Assembly: GCA_022562795.1 (NCBI GenBank)
Contig: JADFOP010000011.1
Coordinates: forward strand, 1-51,856
Length of the DNA: 51,856 nucleotides
Origin: Nitrospinota bacterium
GTDB lineage: Bacteria; JADFOP01
Reading direction: 5' to 3'
The translations under genes and the position numbers were made by a program. Shown here piece by piece: positions 33,572 through 42,345 of this stretch; within the stretch, counting starts at the first letter, position 1; each line of letters starts with the position of its first letter. Below the pieces are notes generated by a model. It did no database searches, had not been told where the DNA came from, and saw only the letters and a program-made list of their open reading frames with translations.

Positions 33572-34651
33572 TTAGGGTAGAGACGATTTCCCGCACAGCT
33601 GTCCGGCCTGTTCCTCCAACTCAGCCAGACCGTCGGTGTAGAGATGGTCGCGGTTTGCGTCAGTCAGCTCCCTGACCTGTACGCATCTTTCGAAGAAGGT
33701 CGCCGAGCGCTGCTGACGTTGTGCGGCCAGGGCCAGGTAGTATTCTGCCTCTAGCTTACGCATGTAGCCGTGGAAGGGGCGGGTGGGCAGGAAGCCCTTG
33801 ACCGATAGGAAGGTCTGCTCCACTTTGGGCCAGCGGCCTAGCGAAGCCGAGATAACCCCCTTCTGGATGCGGCTCGATATGTCATCAGGAAACTTTGCGA
33901 GCATCTCCTCGGTGAGCTTGAGAGCCTCCTCCCAGCGCTTCTCGTTCATCAGAATGGTTACAAGCGAGGCCTTGGCCTCGTAGCGGGCAAATTGGCCTTT
34001 AGTGCTCGCGAGGCGGATCTCCTCGATGCCCTGGGCGCGCTCATCGGCGAAGAAGGGCAGAAACCACAAGATGCTGGCTCTGACGCTGACCCAATAGTGG
34101 TAGGAGCCGATGCCGTAGTATGCGTCATAGAATTTCGGGTTGTAGCTAACGGCCTTATGGAGGTGGAAAACCCCTTTGGTGCCGTCGAGGAAGGCGCTGA
34201 GCCAACTGCCGACCAAGGTCTTGTCTATGCCCCGGTAGCCGTAAGCGCCGCCAAGGTAGAATTGGGCCTCTGCGTCGTTGTCGTTCACCCCCAAACGGGA
34301 TTCGGCCTTGGCGATGGTCAGATTGATGAAGTGGTTGAACTCCTGCTCGAATTCCCGGGTCTTATAGTCCTGCATGGTCACGCCGTAGACGGCCGCGGTG
34401 TAAAAGTATCCTTTGGGGTCATCCTTATGGCGGTCAATAATTTTTTGGAAAATGGAGAGGGCCTCGGTCATCCGCTCATTGGTAAAAAGGATAATGCCCC
34501 TGGTGATCTGCGCGTCAATTTCCTTTTCCGGAGTAAGGTCCGGCTCTTCGGAGACGGGGAATGTGGATTCCTGGGCTAGGGCTGCGCCTGAAAGGAGCAA
34601 ACTGAGGACGAAGGGGACGAGAAAAGAAATCGTGAGGAGGCGAGGGCTCAT
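33572..34651 (-). CDS. Secreted TPR-like protein
   Basis: From the ATG at 34651 the product has 359 residues and a clear signal peptide (SFLVPFVLSLLLSGAALAQ). Helical TPR-like pairs follow (ITRGIILFTNERMTEALS, AEAQFYLGGAYGYRG, AKASLVTILMNEKRWEEAL). A longer start at 34723 would bury the signal. It resembles uncharacterised outer-membrane-associated TPR proteins. It is the third gene of a minus-strand group with a DnaJ-like gene and a 114-residue hypothetical. Confidence 0.75.
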   Translation of the reverse strand: MSPRLLTISFLVPFVLSLLLSGAALAQESTFPVSEEPDLTPEKEIDAQITRGIILFTNERMTEALSIFQKIIDRHKDDPKGYFYTAAVYGVTMQDYKTREFEQEFNHFINLTIAKAESRLGVNDNDAEAQFYLGGAYGYRGIDKTLVGSWLSAFLDGTKGVFHLHKAVSYNPKFYDAYYGIGSYHYWVSVRASILWFLPFFADERAQGIEEIRLASTKGQFARYEAKASLVTILMNEKRWEEALKLTEEMLAKFPDDISSRIQKGVISASLGRWPKVEQTFLSVKGFLPTRPFHGYMRKLEAEYYLALAAQRQQRSATFFERCVQVRELTDANRDHLYTDGLAELEEQAGQLCGKSSLP

Positions 34652-34736
34652 TATCCCGTCAACGCTCCATTTGCCAGGTCCGCCGGCTTCGGCCCTATGC
34701 TTCATGCCGTCGATGAGGCTCATTCCTGGCGGAGCG

Positions 34737-35081
34737 TCACGTCTGACGGAAGAGGACGGTCCGCTCTTCGACGACGAACTCCACCCCGCCGAACTCCGGC
34801 TGCAGATGCAACAGCTCCCACCCCTGCCTCAGGGCTGAGGGAAGTTCCTCCTCGGCGCAGCAGTGTGTCGCCATGCCCTGGGCCTCGAGGTGGCTCTCCA
34901 GGAGGCGGAAGAGCTCCGGCTCAAGGTAGCACCTGACGCCGACGCACCGGGCTCCTGCCCCTTCGGTCGTCACCAAGGATTCGCCGCGGCCGTGCCACTG
35001 GTGGAGGCGGCTATGGTGCTCTCGGACCAAACCCAACAGCTGGTCGATCTCGGAGGGGGTGGGGGGAGATGGTTCGGTCAT
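34737..35081 (-). CDS. Hypothetical protein
   Basis: This 114-residue soluble protein has N-terminal helix IDQLLGLVREHHSRLHQW, four Cys (ARCVGVRCY and HCC) and a C-terminal segment GGVEFVVEERTVLF. I do not recognise a family. It sits between the DnaJ-like and TPR genes, with gaps of 34 and 85 bases, and is probably in the same operon. Confidence 0.6.
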   Translation of the reverse strand: MTEPSPPTPSEIDQLLGLVREHHSRLHQWHGRGESLVTTEGAGARCVGVRCYLEPELFRLLESHLEAQGMATHCCAEEELPSALRQGWELLHLQPEFGGVEFVVEERTVLFRQT

Positions 35082-35115
35082 CGTTTTTCCGCCTTTTTCC
35101 GCCCACGCCCCGAAG

Positions 35116-35946
35116 TTAGCCGGTGATGGTCAGGGCGATGTAACAGTCGCCGCGAGGTGAGCCAGGCTCGCCGTGATGGCCCTTGCCGCGAAGCCGAAGC
35201 TTCTGGCCCGCGCGTACGCCGGGAGGGATTTTAACCTGGAGGCGCTCGTCGTTCCCGTTGGTCCTAACCAGGATGGTCTTCTCGGCCCCCCCGACAGCCT
35301 CTTCGGCGGTGATGGCCAGATGGTAGAGGAGGTCTTCGCCCCGGACCTGTGTCGCCTCGCCACCGGTGGCCCGGACCGGCTGTTCCGCCTTCCGGCCGGT
35401 GAGAACCCGCTTGAAGGAGGCCAGCAGACCGTCCCGTTCGTCGGCCTCTTTCACCTTGGGCCGCTCGGCCGTCTCGCGCGGGAAGAAGAGGCGCAGGAGG
35501 CTCAATGGGTTGAGAGGGCCCATGAAGATGCCGCCGAAAAATATTCCGTGGACGCCTGGGAAAAATGTCCGGTGGACGAAGGGCTTATCAAAGCGCAGCC
35601 CCTGGCGGGAGAATTCCCGCATGAGCTCGTCGAAGACGCCCGAGGCTGGGCCTTGGAAGATGTCGCGGAAGATGTCCTCCGGACGGTAGTCGAACCCTTC
35701 GGTCCGGCGTGGGTCGAAGCCGGCGGCCCGCCATGAGTCGTACTGGCGGCGTTTGACCGGGTCGATGAGCACGCCGTAGGCTTCCGTGATCTCCTTGAAC
35801 CTCTCCTCGGCCTCGGCGTCACCGGGGTTGCGGTCGGGGTGCAACTCAAGGGCCTTTCGGCGGTATGCCTTCTTGATTTCATCCTCGGTGGACTCTTGGC
35901 CGACACCGAGAATTGCGTAGTAGTCCTTGTCCATCCTGTGCGCCAC
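35116..35946 (-). CDS. DnaJ-like (CbpA-type) J-domain co-chaperone
   Basis: The J domain at the N-terminus ([20 protein letters not shown]) has the HPD motif at residues 36-38, which stimulates DnaK. There is no zinc-finger domain. A Gly/Phe-type region with [20 protein letters not shown] follows, and the C-terminal substrate-binding fold ends [19 protein letters not shown]. The middle region includes an unusual aromatic Gly-rich stretch ([18 protein letters not shown]) that may bind membranes. I choose the GTG at 35946 because GGGAGGT lies 9 bases upstream; an ATG at 35934 also works. Product 276 residues. Confidence 0.87.
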   Translation of the reverse strand: MAHRMDKDYYAILGVGQESTEDEIKKAYRRKALELHPDRNPGDAEAEERFKEITEAYGVLIDPVKRRQYDSWRAAGFDPRRTEGFDYRPEDIFRDIFQGPASGVFDELMREFSRQGLRFDKPFVHRTFFPGVHGIFFGGIFMGPLNPLSLLRLFFPRETAERPKVKEADERDGLLASFKRVLTGRKAEQPVRATGGEATQVRGEDLLYHLAITAEEAVGGAEKTILVRTNGNDERLQVKIPPGVRAGQKLRLRGKGHHGEPGSPRGDCYIALTITG

Positions 35947-36121
35947 GGCTCTTTCACCTCCCATTTGCGGGTAAGCCCCATTGTATCAAGGTGTGAGCGC
36001 GCGCTCAAGCGCCATAAAAGCTCCAACCTCTTTCCTTTTGCCCGCCCGGCTCCTACAATGGGCGGACTTGAACGCCGCCTGCCCTCGCCAGGTCCAAGGA
36101 GAGGGAGAACCGAAAGGGGTT

Positions 36122-37642
36122 ATGGAGATAATGCTCCGTCGCACCGCCCGGACCCTGCTCGTAGCCGCCGCTCTGATTGTCGCCTCCGCTCCGGTTGCCG
36201 AATCCGGGCTGCGCCTTGAGGTAGTGGAGCACACCCTGGCCAACGGCATGCGCTTCTACCTCGTGGAGCGGCACACATCCCCCACGGTCGCCTGCCTCGT
36301 AAGCTTTCAGGTCGGCTCGCGGCTGGAGGCCGCAGGCTCCACGGGCATAAGCCACCTCCTCGAGCATATGATGTTCAAGGGGACCAGGCAGGTCGGGACG
36401 ACCGACTACGAGACCGAGGCCCCGCTGATCGCGCGCCTCGACGAGCTCCAGGCCCGCCTGCGCGAGCTTCGCCAGGCGCCCGAGCCCGACCGGGAGGCCA
36501 TCGAAAGGACGGAGGAGGCCGTCTCAGCCCTGGAGGCGGAGCAGGCCCGCTACGTGGTCAAGAACGAGCTCTCGCAACTCTACCGAAGCCACGGGGGGGT
36601 AAGTTTCAACGCCGGGACGAGCAAGGACGGCACCCACTACATGGTCCGGCTTCCTTCGAACAAGCTGGAGCTGTGGGCCTACCTGGAGAGCGACCGGATG
36701 GCCGACCCGGTCCTCCGTGAGTTCTATAGGGAGCGCGACGTCGTTTTGGAAGAAAGGAGGCTTCGGATCGAGACCAGCCCAAGCGGGCTGCTGTGGGAGC
36801 GGTTCATGGCGGCGGCCTACATTGCCCACCCCTACGGGGTGCCCATCATCGGGTGGCCCGACGATGTGGACCGCTTCACCCGCCCTGAGGTCGAGGCCTA
36901 CTTCCAGCGCTTCTACGCCCCCAACAACGCCATCGGGGTGATTGTGGGAGACATCGACCCTGAGAGGGTAATCCCTACGCTGGAGCGGACCTTCGGGGCG
37001 ATCCCACGCCAGGCCCCGCCCAAAGTTCGGGTCCCCTCCGAGCCGACTCAGATGGGAGAGCGGAGGGTCGTCGTCCGCTACGAGGCCGAGCCTCAGCTTA
37101 TGGTGGGCTACCATGTCCCTGCCGTCACCCACCCCGACACATATCCATTAAAAATTTTGGCCGCCATCCTCGCCGACGGGCGGACGAGCCGCTTCTACGA
37201 GCGGCTCATCGACGGCCAGCGGCTGGCGGTCGCGGCCGACGCCGGCGCGGGCATCTGGAAGGACCCGGGGCTTTTCATCATCTCGGCAACTCCCAGGGCC
37301 CCGCACACGGTGGCTGAGCTGGAGTCCGCCTTAGCCGACGAGGTGCGCCGCATCCAGAGCGAGCCGCCCACGGCGTGGGAGTTGGAGAAGACGAGGAACC
37401 AAATTGACGCTTCCGCCGTCCACCAGTTCCGAAGCAACCTGGGCATCGCCTTCAGGGTTTCCCGCGCGGTGTCCCTAACGGGGGATTGGCGCTACATAGA
37501 GCGGGAGCGGGAGCTGCTGAAGGCGGTCACCGCTGACGACGTGCTCCGGGTGGCCAGGGATTACCTCAGGCAGGACAACCGTACCGTGGCAGTCCTCCTG
37601 TCGCCCGAGACGAAAGAGACCGTGAAAGAGGAGGCCCCATGA
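36122..37642 (+). CDS. M16-family zinc metalloprotease (active subunit)
   Basis: The 506-residue periplasmic protein has a signal peptide (LLVAAALIVASAPVAES) and the inverted zinc motif HLLEH at residues 78-82. Helical residues about 95-140 form an inserted coiled coil (LDELQARLRELRQ), as in this subfamily. The C-terminal half is the second M16 fold unit. Enzymes of this type degrade peptides or process small substrates. The start overlaps no gene. The downstream gene overlaps the stop by ATGA and encodes an inactive M16 partner, so a heterodimer is likely. Confidence 0.9.
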   Translation: MEIMLRRTARTLLVAAALIVASAPVAESGLRLEVVEHTLANGMRFYLVERHTSPTVACLVSFQVGSRLEAAGSTGISHLLEHMMFKGTRQVGTTDYETEAPLIARLDELQARLRELRQAPEPDREAIERTEEAVSALEAEQARYVVKNELSQLYRSHGGVSFNAGTSKDGTHYMVRLPSNKLELWAYLESDRMADPVLREFYRERDVVLEERRLRIETSPSGLLWERFMAAAYIAHPYGVPIIGWPDDVDRFTRPEVEAYFQRFYAPNNAIGVIVGDIDPERVIPTLERTFGAIPRQAPPKVRVPSEPTQMGERRVVVRYEAEPQLMVGYHVPAVTHPDTYPLKILAAILADGRTSRFYERLIDGQRLAVAADAGAGIWKDPGLFIISATPRAPHTVAELESALADEVRRIQSEPPTAWELEKTRNQIDASAVHQFRSNLGIAFRVSRAVSLTGDWRYIERERELLKAVTADDVLRVARDYLRQDNRTVAVLLSPETKETVKEEAP

Positions 37643-39153
37643 GGCGCCGCGGCGCTCTTGCAGCTTCTATACTCGCTGCCCTGTCCCTCGCCATCTTCCT
37701 TCCGGGATGCGATCGGCCCGAGGCCCCAGCCCCATTACCAAGCCGGCCACCGACAACGATGTCGCCCGGCGCAAGGCGCATCGAGGCGATGAAGTTCCCG
37801 CCGCTTAAGCTAACAATCCCGAAGGTCGGCCGGGATGTGGAGCGGCTTGAGCTTGAGGGCGGCCTCGTCCTATACCTCATGGAGGACCACACGCTTCCCG
37901 TATTCGACCTCCAGGCGACCGTCCGGACCGGCAGCCTCTATACCTTCGGCGTAAAGCCCGGCCTGGCCGGCTTCGCAGGCGGCCAGATGCGAGAGGGGGG
38001 CACCGAAGCCCATCCGCCGGAGGAGCTCAACCGGCGCCTTGAGCACATGGCCGCAAGTATCGAGACGGGCGCAGGCGTAGAGTCGTTAACCGCGAGCCTA
38101 AGCTGCCTGGCAAAAGACCTGGACCAGGGGCTCGCTCTCTTCGCCGAGGTGTTCCTTCGACCCCGCTTCGATGAGGCGAAGCTTGAGCTCGCCAAGCAGG
38201 GCCACCTCGAGGGGCTCAGGCGCAGGAACGACCGGCCCGGGGCCATCGCCCACCGGGAGTTCGAAAAGCTCCTCTTCACCGAGCGCCACCCATACGGTCA
38301 CGAGCTTCGTGCCGAAGAGGCTTCGGCCATCTCCCGCGACGGCCTTCTGGCCTTCCACCGCCGGTACGTTCGGCCCAACAATACATGGATGGCTGTGGTG
38401 GGCGACTTCGACCGGGCCACCATCGTTGAGAAGATAGAGCGGGCCTTGAGCGGGTGGGCTAGGGCCGAGACGCCCCTACCTCCGCCCTTGCCGGTCACCA
38501 GGCAACCCATCGGTGGAGTCTACCTTGGAGATAAGGACCTCGCCCAAAGCCACATCGTGGTGGGCCACTACGGCACTGCCCGGCACAACCCCGACCGCTA
38601 CGCCATCAACTTAATGAACTACCTCCTGGGCGGCGGCGGGTTCGCCTCCCGCATCTTACGGCGGGTGCGGGTTGAAGAGGGGCTCGCCTACGTCGCAGGG
38701 TCCTCCTTCCCAACCGGCGGGCCTGTGCTGGGCACCTTCCGGGCCGTCAGCCAGACCAAGCCTGCCACGGCCGAGCGGGCCATTAGGATTATCCTAGAGG
38801 AGATGGAGAGGCTCCGGCGCGAGCCACCCGGCGAGGCCGAGCTCAGCCGGGCCAAAGAGGCTTTCATTAACTCCTACGTCTTCAAATTCGCCGACCCGGT
38901 GGGAAACGTCGTCAAGCTCATGAACCTAGAGTTCTTTGGCTACCCGCCAGATTACTACGAAACCCTTCTGGATAAATACCGGGCAGTCACCCCGGCAGAC
39001 ATTCAAAGGGTCGCTAAAAAATACCTCCACCCGGATAATGCTGCGATAGTCGTCGTCGGCCCTCGTGAACCGTTGGCCGCAAGCCTCGAGGCTTTTGGGC
39101 CCCTCACCCAGCTAGACCTCTCCTTGAAGCCGCTCCAGCTCACACAGCGGTGA
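37639..39153 (+). CDS. M16-family lipoprotein, catalytically inactive partner
   Basis: This 504-residue lipoprotein has a signal ending LAIFLPGC (Cys24). The M16 fold is clear (LELEGGLVLYLMEDHTLPVFDLQATVRTGS, and the C-terminal GGGGFASRILRRVRVEEGLAY), but the zinc site is gone: the helix that carries HxxEH reads GLAGFAGGQMREGGTE. It overlaps the active subunit gene by ATGA. As in the processing peptidase pairs, the inactive subunit probably binds substrate; here it also tethers the complex to a membrane. Confidence 0.9.
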   Translation: MRRRGALAASILAALSLAIFLPGCDRPEAPAPLPSRPPTTMSPGARRIEAMKFPPLKLTIPKVGRDVERLELEGGLVLYLMEDHTLPVFDLQATVRTGSLYTFGVKPGLAGFAGGQMREGGTEAHPPEELNRRLEHMAASIETGAGVESLTASLSCLAKDLDQGLALFAEVFLRPRFDEAKLELAKQGHLEGLRRRNDRPGAIAHREFEKLLFTERHPYGHELRAEEASAISRDGLLAFHRRYVRPNNTWMAVVGDFDRATIVEKIERALSGWARAETPLPPPLPVTRQPIGGVYLGDKDLAQSHIVVGHYGTARHNPDRYAINLMNYLLGGGGFASRILRRVRVEEGLAYVAGSSFPTGGPVLGTFRAVSQTKPATAERAIRIILEEMERLRREPPGEAELSRAKEAFINSYVFKFADPVGNVVKLMNLEFFGYPPDYYETLLDKYRAVTPADIQRVAKKYLHPDNAAIVVVGPREPLAASLEAFGPLTQLDLSLKPLQLTQR

Positions 39154-39218
39154 GGGGGATGATTAATATTAAGTAGTGAGGGGTCATCTGGCGTTCGTGC
39201 GACGGGCGAGGGAAGGGG

Positions 39219-40721
39219 TCAGCGCCTCGGCCTGGTGGGCAGCGGCTCGGGGACGTGGGTGGGTAGCCGGACGGGGGCCGTGGGGGCCGGGGATGTGGCC
39301 TCAGGCCGCTCCGGGAGGGCGGCTGATGGCGAATCTTCGCTCTTCGGCAGGTCGGCCCAGCTTATAGCCATGCTGGCGCGGAAGCGGTCGAAATCGAGGC
39401 CCTCTTCCCACTCCAGACTGTAGTCGGCCCGCTCGCCGGGCCTTAGGAATTGGCGCTCGAGCCGCGCGAACCGCTGGGTGTGGAGGTTCCCGCTCATGCG
39501 GTCGAAGAGCCGGATGATGATATCGATGGAGGCCACCGGGTGGTCGCCCACGTTGACGACGAATCCGCGGAGGACGGGCTCGCCCTCCTCGGTCGCCGGC
39601 TTCGGGACGCTCACTTTGAGGGCGTCGCCGGGCTCTACCTCGTCGCCTCCGAAGAAGGTCGGCCTCTTTGCCCCGGACGGGCCCGCATCGCGTGCGGATG
39701 CTTCCCGGAGGGCCTGGTCGGCCTCGGGGTCCTCGATGATGGCCTTGACCTCGATGTCGAATTGGCCCGAGAGCTTCGGCGTGTTGGCCACCGACAGCCG
39801 CCAGGTCCCCCGCTGGCCGGGCTCCAGGCTTTCAGGCTCAGTGTGGGCCTCCACCTCGGATACGGTGCGCTGAGCCCGGTCGAGGAACCTGCAGACGATG
39901 GTTACATACTTGGCGGTAGCCCGCTCGGAGGTGTTGACGACTTGGCCCTCAACCACGTACCGGCCCCTCTCGATGCGGGTGACGGGGTCCTCTACCTGGA
40001 GGATGCCGGTCGAGCCCTGGGCCCGCCGCCGCTCCTTCTCAAGCTTTCTGAGACCTCGTTTGCCCCCCTGGTGAGAGGCGTCGAGGGAAAGGGCCTTCCG
40101 GTAGGCCTCCTCAGCCTGAGATAAGTCGCCCATTGCCTGGTAGACGTCGCCGAGGGCCGCGTGGGTGGTCGGGTCGTTATGCTTGAAGGTGAGGGCCCGC
40201 TTGAGGTGGGCCTCGGCGGCTTGCCACTGGCCCCGCCTAGTGGCGAGCACCGCCAGGGCGATGTCTATGGCCGGGTCGGTGGGATCGAGCCCCTGGGCCG
40301 TGGTGAGCTCCGTCTCTGCCATCCTGGTCTTGCCCTGATCGAGGTAGGCCCGGCCTAGAAGCAGATGTGCCTTCGGGCGCCGAGGATCCAGGCGGACCGC
40401 ATCGAGAAGGACCTCCTCGGCTTCGTCCAGCCGCCCGATCTTCATCAGGACGATGCCGAGGTTAAGGTGGATCGGCACGTTCTCGGGGGCGACCCGAAGG
40501 GCCTCGCGCCACTCGGTCACCGCCCCTTCGAGATCGCCCCTCTCAACCAGAGCAACGGCCCTACGGTTGTGTTCGGCTACGATGTCGAAGCTCTGGGCAG
40601 GGGCTGCAGGGGCTCCGACGGCTGCGAGGGCGCAGAAGAAAAGACCGGCGGCCGCCCATTTCGTGAACCGAGCGGCGCGGGCAGCCGAAACCTTGCGGGG
40701 AAGCCATGTGGGATTGGTCAT
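39219..40721 (-). CDS. Secreted TPR protein with two FxLYD-type beta domains
   Basis: From the ATG at 40721 (GAGAGGA site) the product has 500 residues: a signal anchor (about 20-42, ending APAAPAQS), five or so TPR units (residues about 45-225, LEGAVTEWREALRVAPENVPIHLNLG and repeats), then two FxLYD-like domains (YVVEGQVVNTSERATAKYVTI and LRGFVVNVGDHPVASIDIIIRL), and a Pro-rich tail. FxLYD domains bind partners in cell-surface proteins. Function unknown; it probably assembles an envelope complex. It is convergent with the M16 pair. Confidence 0.78.
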   Translation of the reverse strand: MTNPTWLPRKVSAARAARFTKWAAAGLFFCALAAVGAPAAPAQSFDIVAEHNRRAVALVERGDLEGAVTEWREALRVAPENVPIHLNLGIVLMKIGRLDEAEEVLLDAVRLDPRRPKAHLLLGRAYLDQGKTRMAETELTTAQGLDPTDPAIDIALAVLATRRGQWQAAEAHLKRALTFKHNDPTTHAALGDVYQAMGDLSQAEEAYRKALSLDASHQGGKRGLRKLEKERRRAQGSTGILQVEDPVTRIERGRYVVEGQVVNTSERATAKYVTIVCRFLDRAQRTVSEVEAHTEPESLEPGQRGTWRLSVANTPKLSGQFDIEVKAIIEDPEADQALREASARDAGPSGAKRPTFFGGDEVEPGDALKVSVPKPATEEGEPVLRGFVVNVGDHPVASIDIIIRLFDRMSGNLHTQRFARLERQFLRPGERADYSLEWEEGLDFDRFRASMAISWADLPKSEDSPSAALPERPEATSPAPTAPVRLPTHVPEPLPTRPRR

Positions 40722-40790
40722 GCCGGTCCTCTCGGCGAGGGTTATATCACGGGCCTTTGTGGCGGGCAACCCTCGGCCCAGCGAAAAGAG

Positions 40791-40819
40791 TTGACATGAG
40801 GCAACCGCCCGCCTACTTT
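40791..40819 (+). promoter_or_regulatory. Putative sigma-70 promoter of the M48-selenoprotein operon
   Basis: TTGACA (40791-40796), 17 bases, TACTTT (40814-40819). The -35 is perfect. Confidence 0.5.
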
Positions 40820-40878
40820 TGTTGTCTAACGAAGGGATGAATGATATGAGCCAGATGGATTTGAAGAGGGGAGGTCGA

Positions 40879-42345
40879 ATGCGCCGCGTTTTTCACTGGG
40901 TCGGGCTGGCTGCGGCCGGGCTCCTGGTGGCTGGCTGTGTCACCAATCCGGTCTCCCAAGAGCGGGAGTTCACGCTGGTGACCGAGTCCCAGGAGATCGA
41001 GATCGGCCGGGCGGCCCACGGGGAGATTCTCAAGCAGTTCGGCCAACATCCTGATTCGAGCCTGGAGAAGTACGTAGCCGGAGTGGGAGTGAAAATTGCA
41101 TCGGTCAGCCACAGAAAGCACCTGCCGTATCGGTTCACCGTGCTCGATAGCCCCATCTTAAACGCCTTCGCCCTGCCGGGGGGCGGCATATACGTGACCC
41201 GAGGGCTGCTGGCCGCTCTTAACAGCGAGGCGGAGCTGGCGGCGGTCCTCGGCCATGAGGTCGGCCACGTCACGGCCCGCCACGGCGCCCAGGCCGCCAC
41301 GCGGATCACGGGATACCAGCTCTTGAGCGGCCTGCTGGGTGCCCTGGACACCCGGCTAGCGAAATTGAAGCCCATAAGCGACGCAACGGCGGGTCTCATC
41401 TTCTTAAAGTACGGGCGTGAGGCCGAATATGAGGCCGACCAGATCGGAGCCAGGTATACCTACGATGCCGGTTACGACCCTCGATGGCTCGGGGCCTTCC
41501 TCCGAAGCCTCGCCGCCCAGGAAAAGGGTCGGGATGTGCCGCCGGAGTTTCTCTCGACCCACCCATCGACCCCCAATCGTATCGCTCAAGTCGACGCGCT
41601 GGCTGCTGAGCTCACCGCCTCAGGCACAAGACGGCTGGAGGTAGGCTCCAGCCCCTATAAGCAGCGCCTGGAGGGGCTCATCTACGGACCGGGGCCTCTT
41701 GGCTGGGTCTGGTCGGGAAGGCGGCTGGCCAACCAGGCTCACCGAATCTCCCTCAAGCCCCCCAAGGGGTGGGATGTAAAGACCGAGCGGCTCGCCTTCT
41801 CCATCCAGCACCGCCGCCTCAAAGGCGTAACGGCGGAGTGGCGCGTCCACGAGAAGGTGTCGACATTGCGGGTGGGCCGCTTCGCCGAGAAGATCGAGAA
41901 GCGCCTCAAGCTGGAAGGTGGGAAACGGTCGCCCTTTCGCCTAGGGCCGCTCGAAGGTATTAAGGCAATCTACTTCGGCCGCAGCCAGGGCACTGATGCG
42001 GCCCTCATCATCTACTACGCTATAGACGGGCGGGCCGGGTACACTTTATCGGCCATCGCCCCGGTGGAATTCCGGGACAAGATCGAGCCTGTCTACGACG
42101 TGCTGGCCCGCTCCCTGCTGAAACTGAGGGCCGAAGAGGCCAACGCCCTGCCCATCCAGCGGGTCCATCTCGAGCGGGTGCGTTCCGGCGAGGGGCTTGC
42201 TAAGCTTGTCCGGCGGGTCTATGGTAACTCTGATCACGTGGAGGCCATCGCCCTCCTGAACGGAGTGTCGCCTGAGGCCACCCTCACCGACGGGAGCCTC
42301 ATCAAAGTCGTCCTCCCTTCACCTACCATCAGGAGGTCCGAATGA
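40879..42345 (+). CDS. M48-family zinc metalloprotease lipoprotein
   Basis: From the ATG at 40879 (GGGGAGGT just upstream) the 488-residue protein has a lipoprotein signal ending LLVAGC (Cys20) and the zinc motif HEVGH (126-130) with a later EYEADQIG that supplies the third ligand. This is the BepA/LoiP type of periplasmic protease that clears misfolded outer-membrane proteins. A C-terminal extension (about 290-488) has an alpha/beta domain and a LysM-like segment (LVRRVYGNSDHVEAIALLNG). The stop overlaps the start of a selenocysteine thioredoxin gene (ATGA), so the two are co-translated. Upstream ATGs at 40837 and 40846 are weaker. Confidence 0.9.
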   Translation: MRRVFHWVGLAAAGLLVAGCVTNPVSQEREFTLVTESQEIEIGRAAHGEILKQFGQHPDSSLEKYVAGVGVKIASVSHRKHLPYRFTVLDSPILNAFALPGGGIYVTRGLLAALNSEAELAAVLGHEVGHVTARHGAQAATRITGYQLLSGLLGALDTRLAKLKPISDATAGLIFLKYGREAEYEADQIGARYTYDAGYDPRWLGAFLRSLAAQEKGRDVPPEFLSTHPSTPNRIAQVDALAAELTASGTRRLEVGSSPYKQRLEGLIYGPGPLGWVWSGRRLANQAHRISLKPPKGWDVKTERLAFSIQHRRLKGVTAEWRVHEKVSTLRVGRFAEKIEKRLKLEGGKRSPFRLGPLEGIKAIYFGRSQGTDAALIIYYAIDGRAGYTLSAIAPVEFRDKIEPVYDVLARSLLKLRAEEANALPIQRVHLERVRSGEGLAKLVRRVYGNSDHVEAIALLNGVSPEATLTDGSLIKVVLPSPTIRRSE

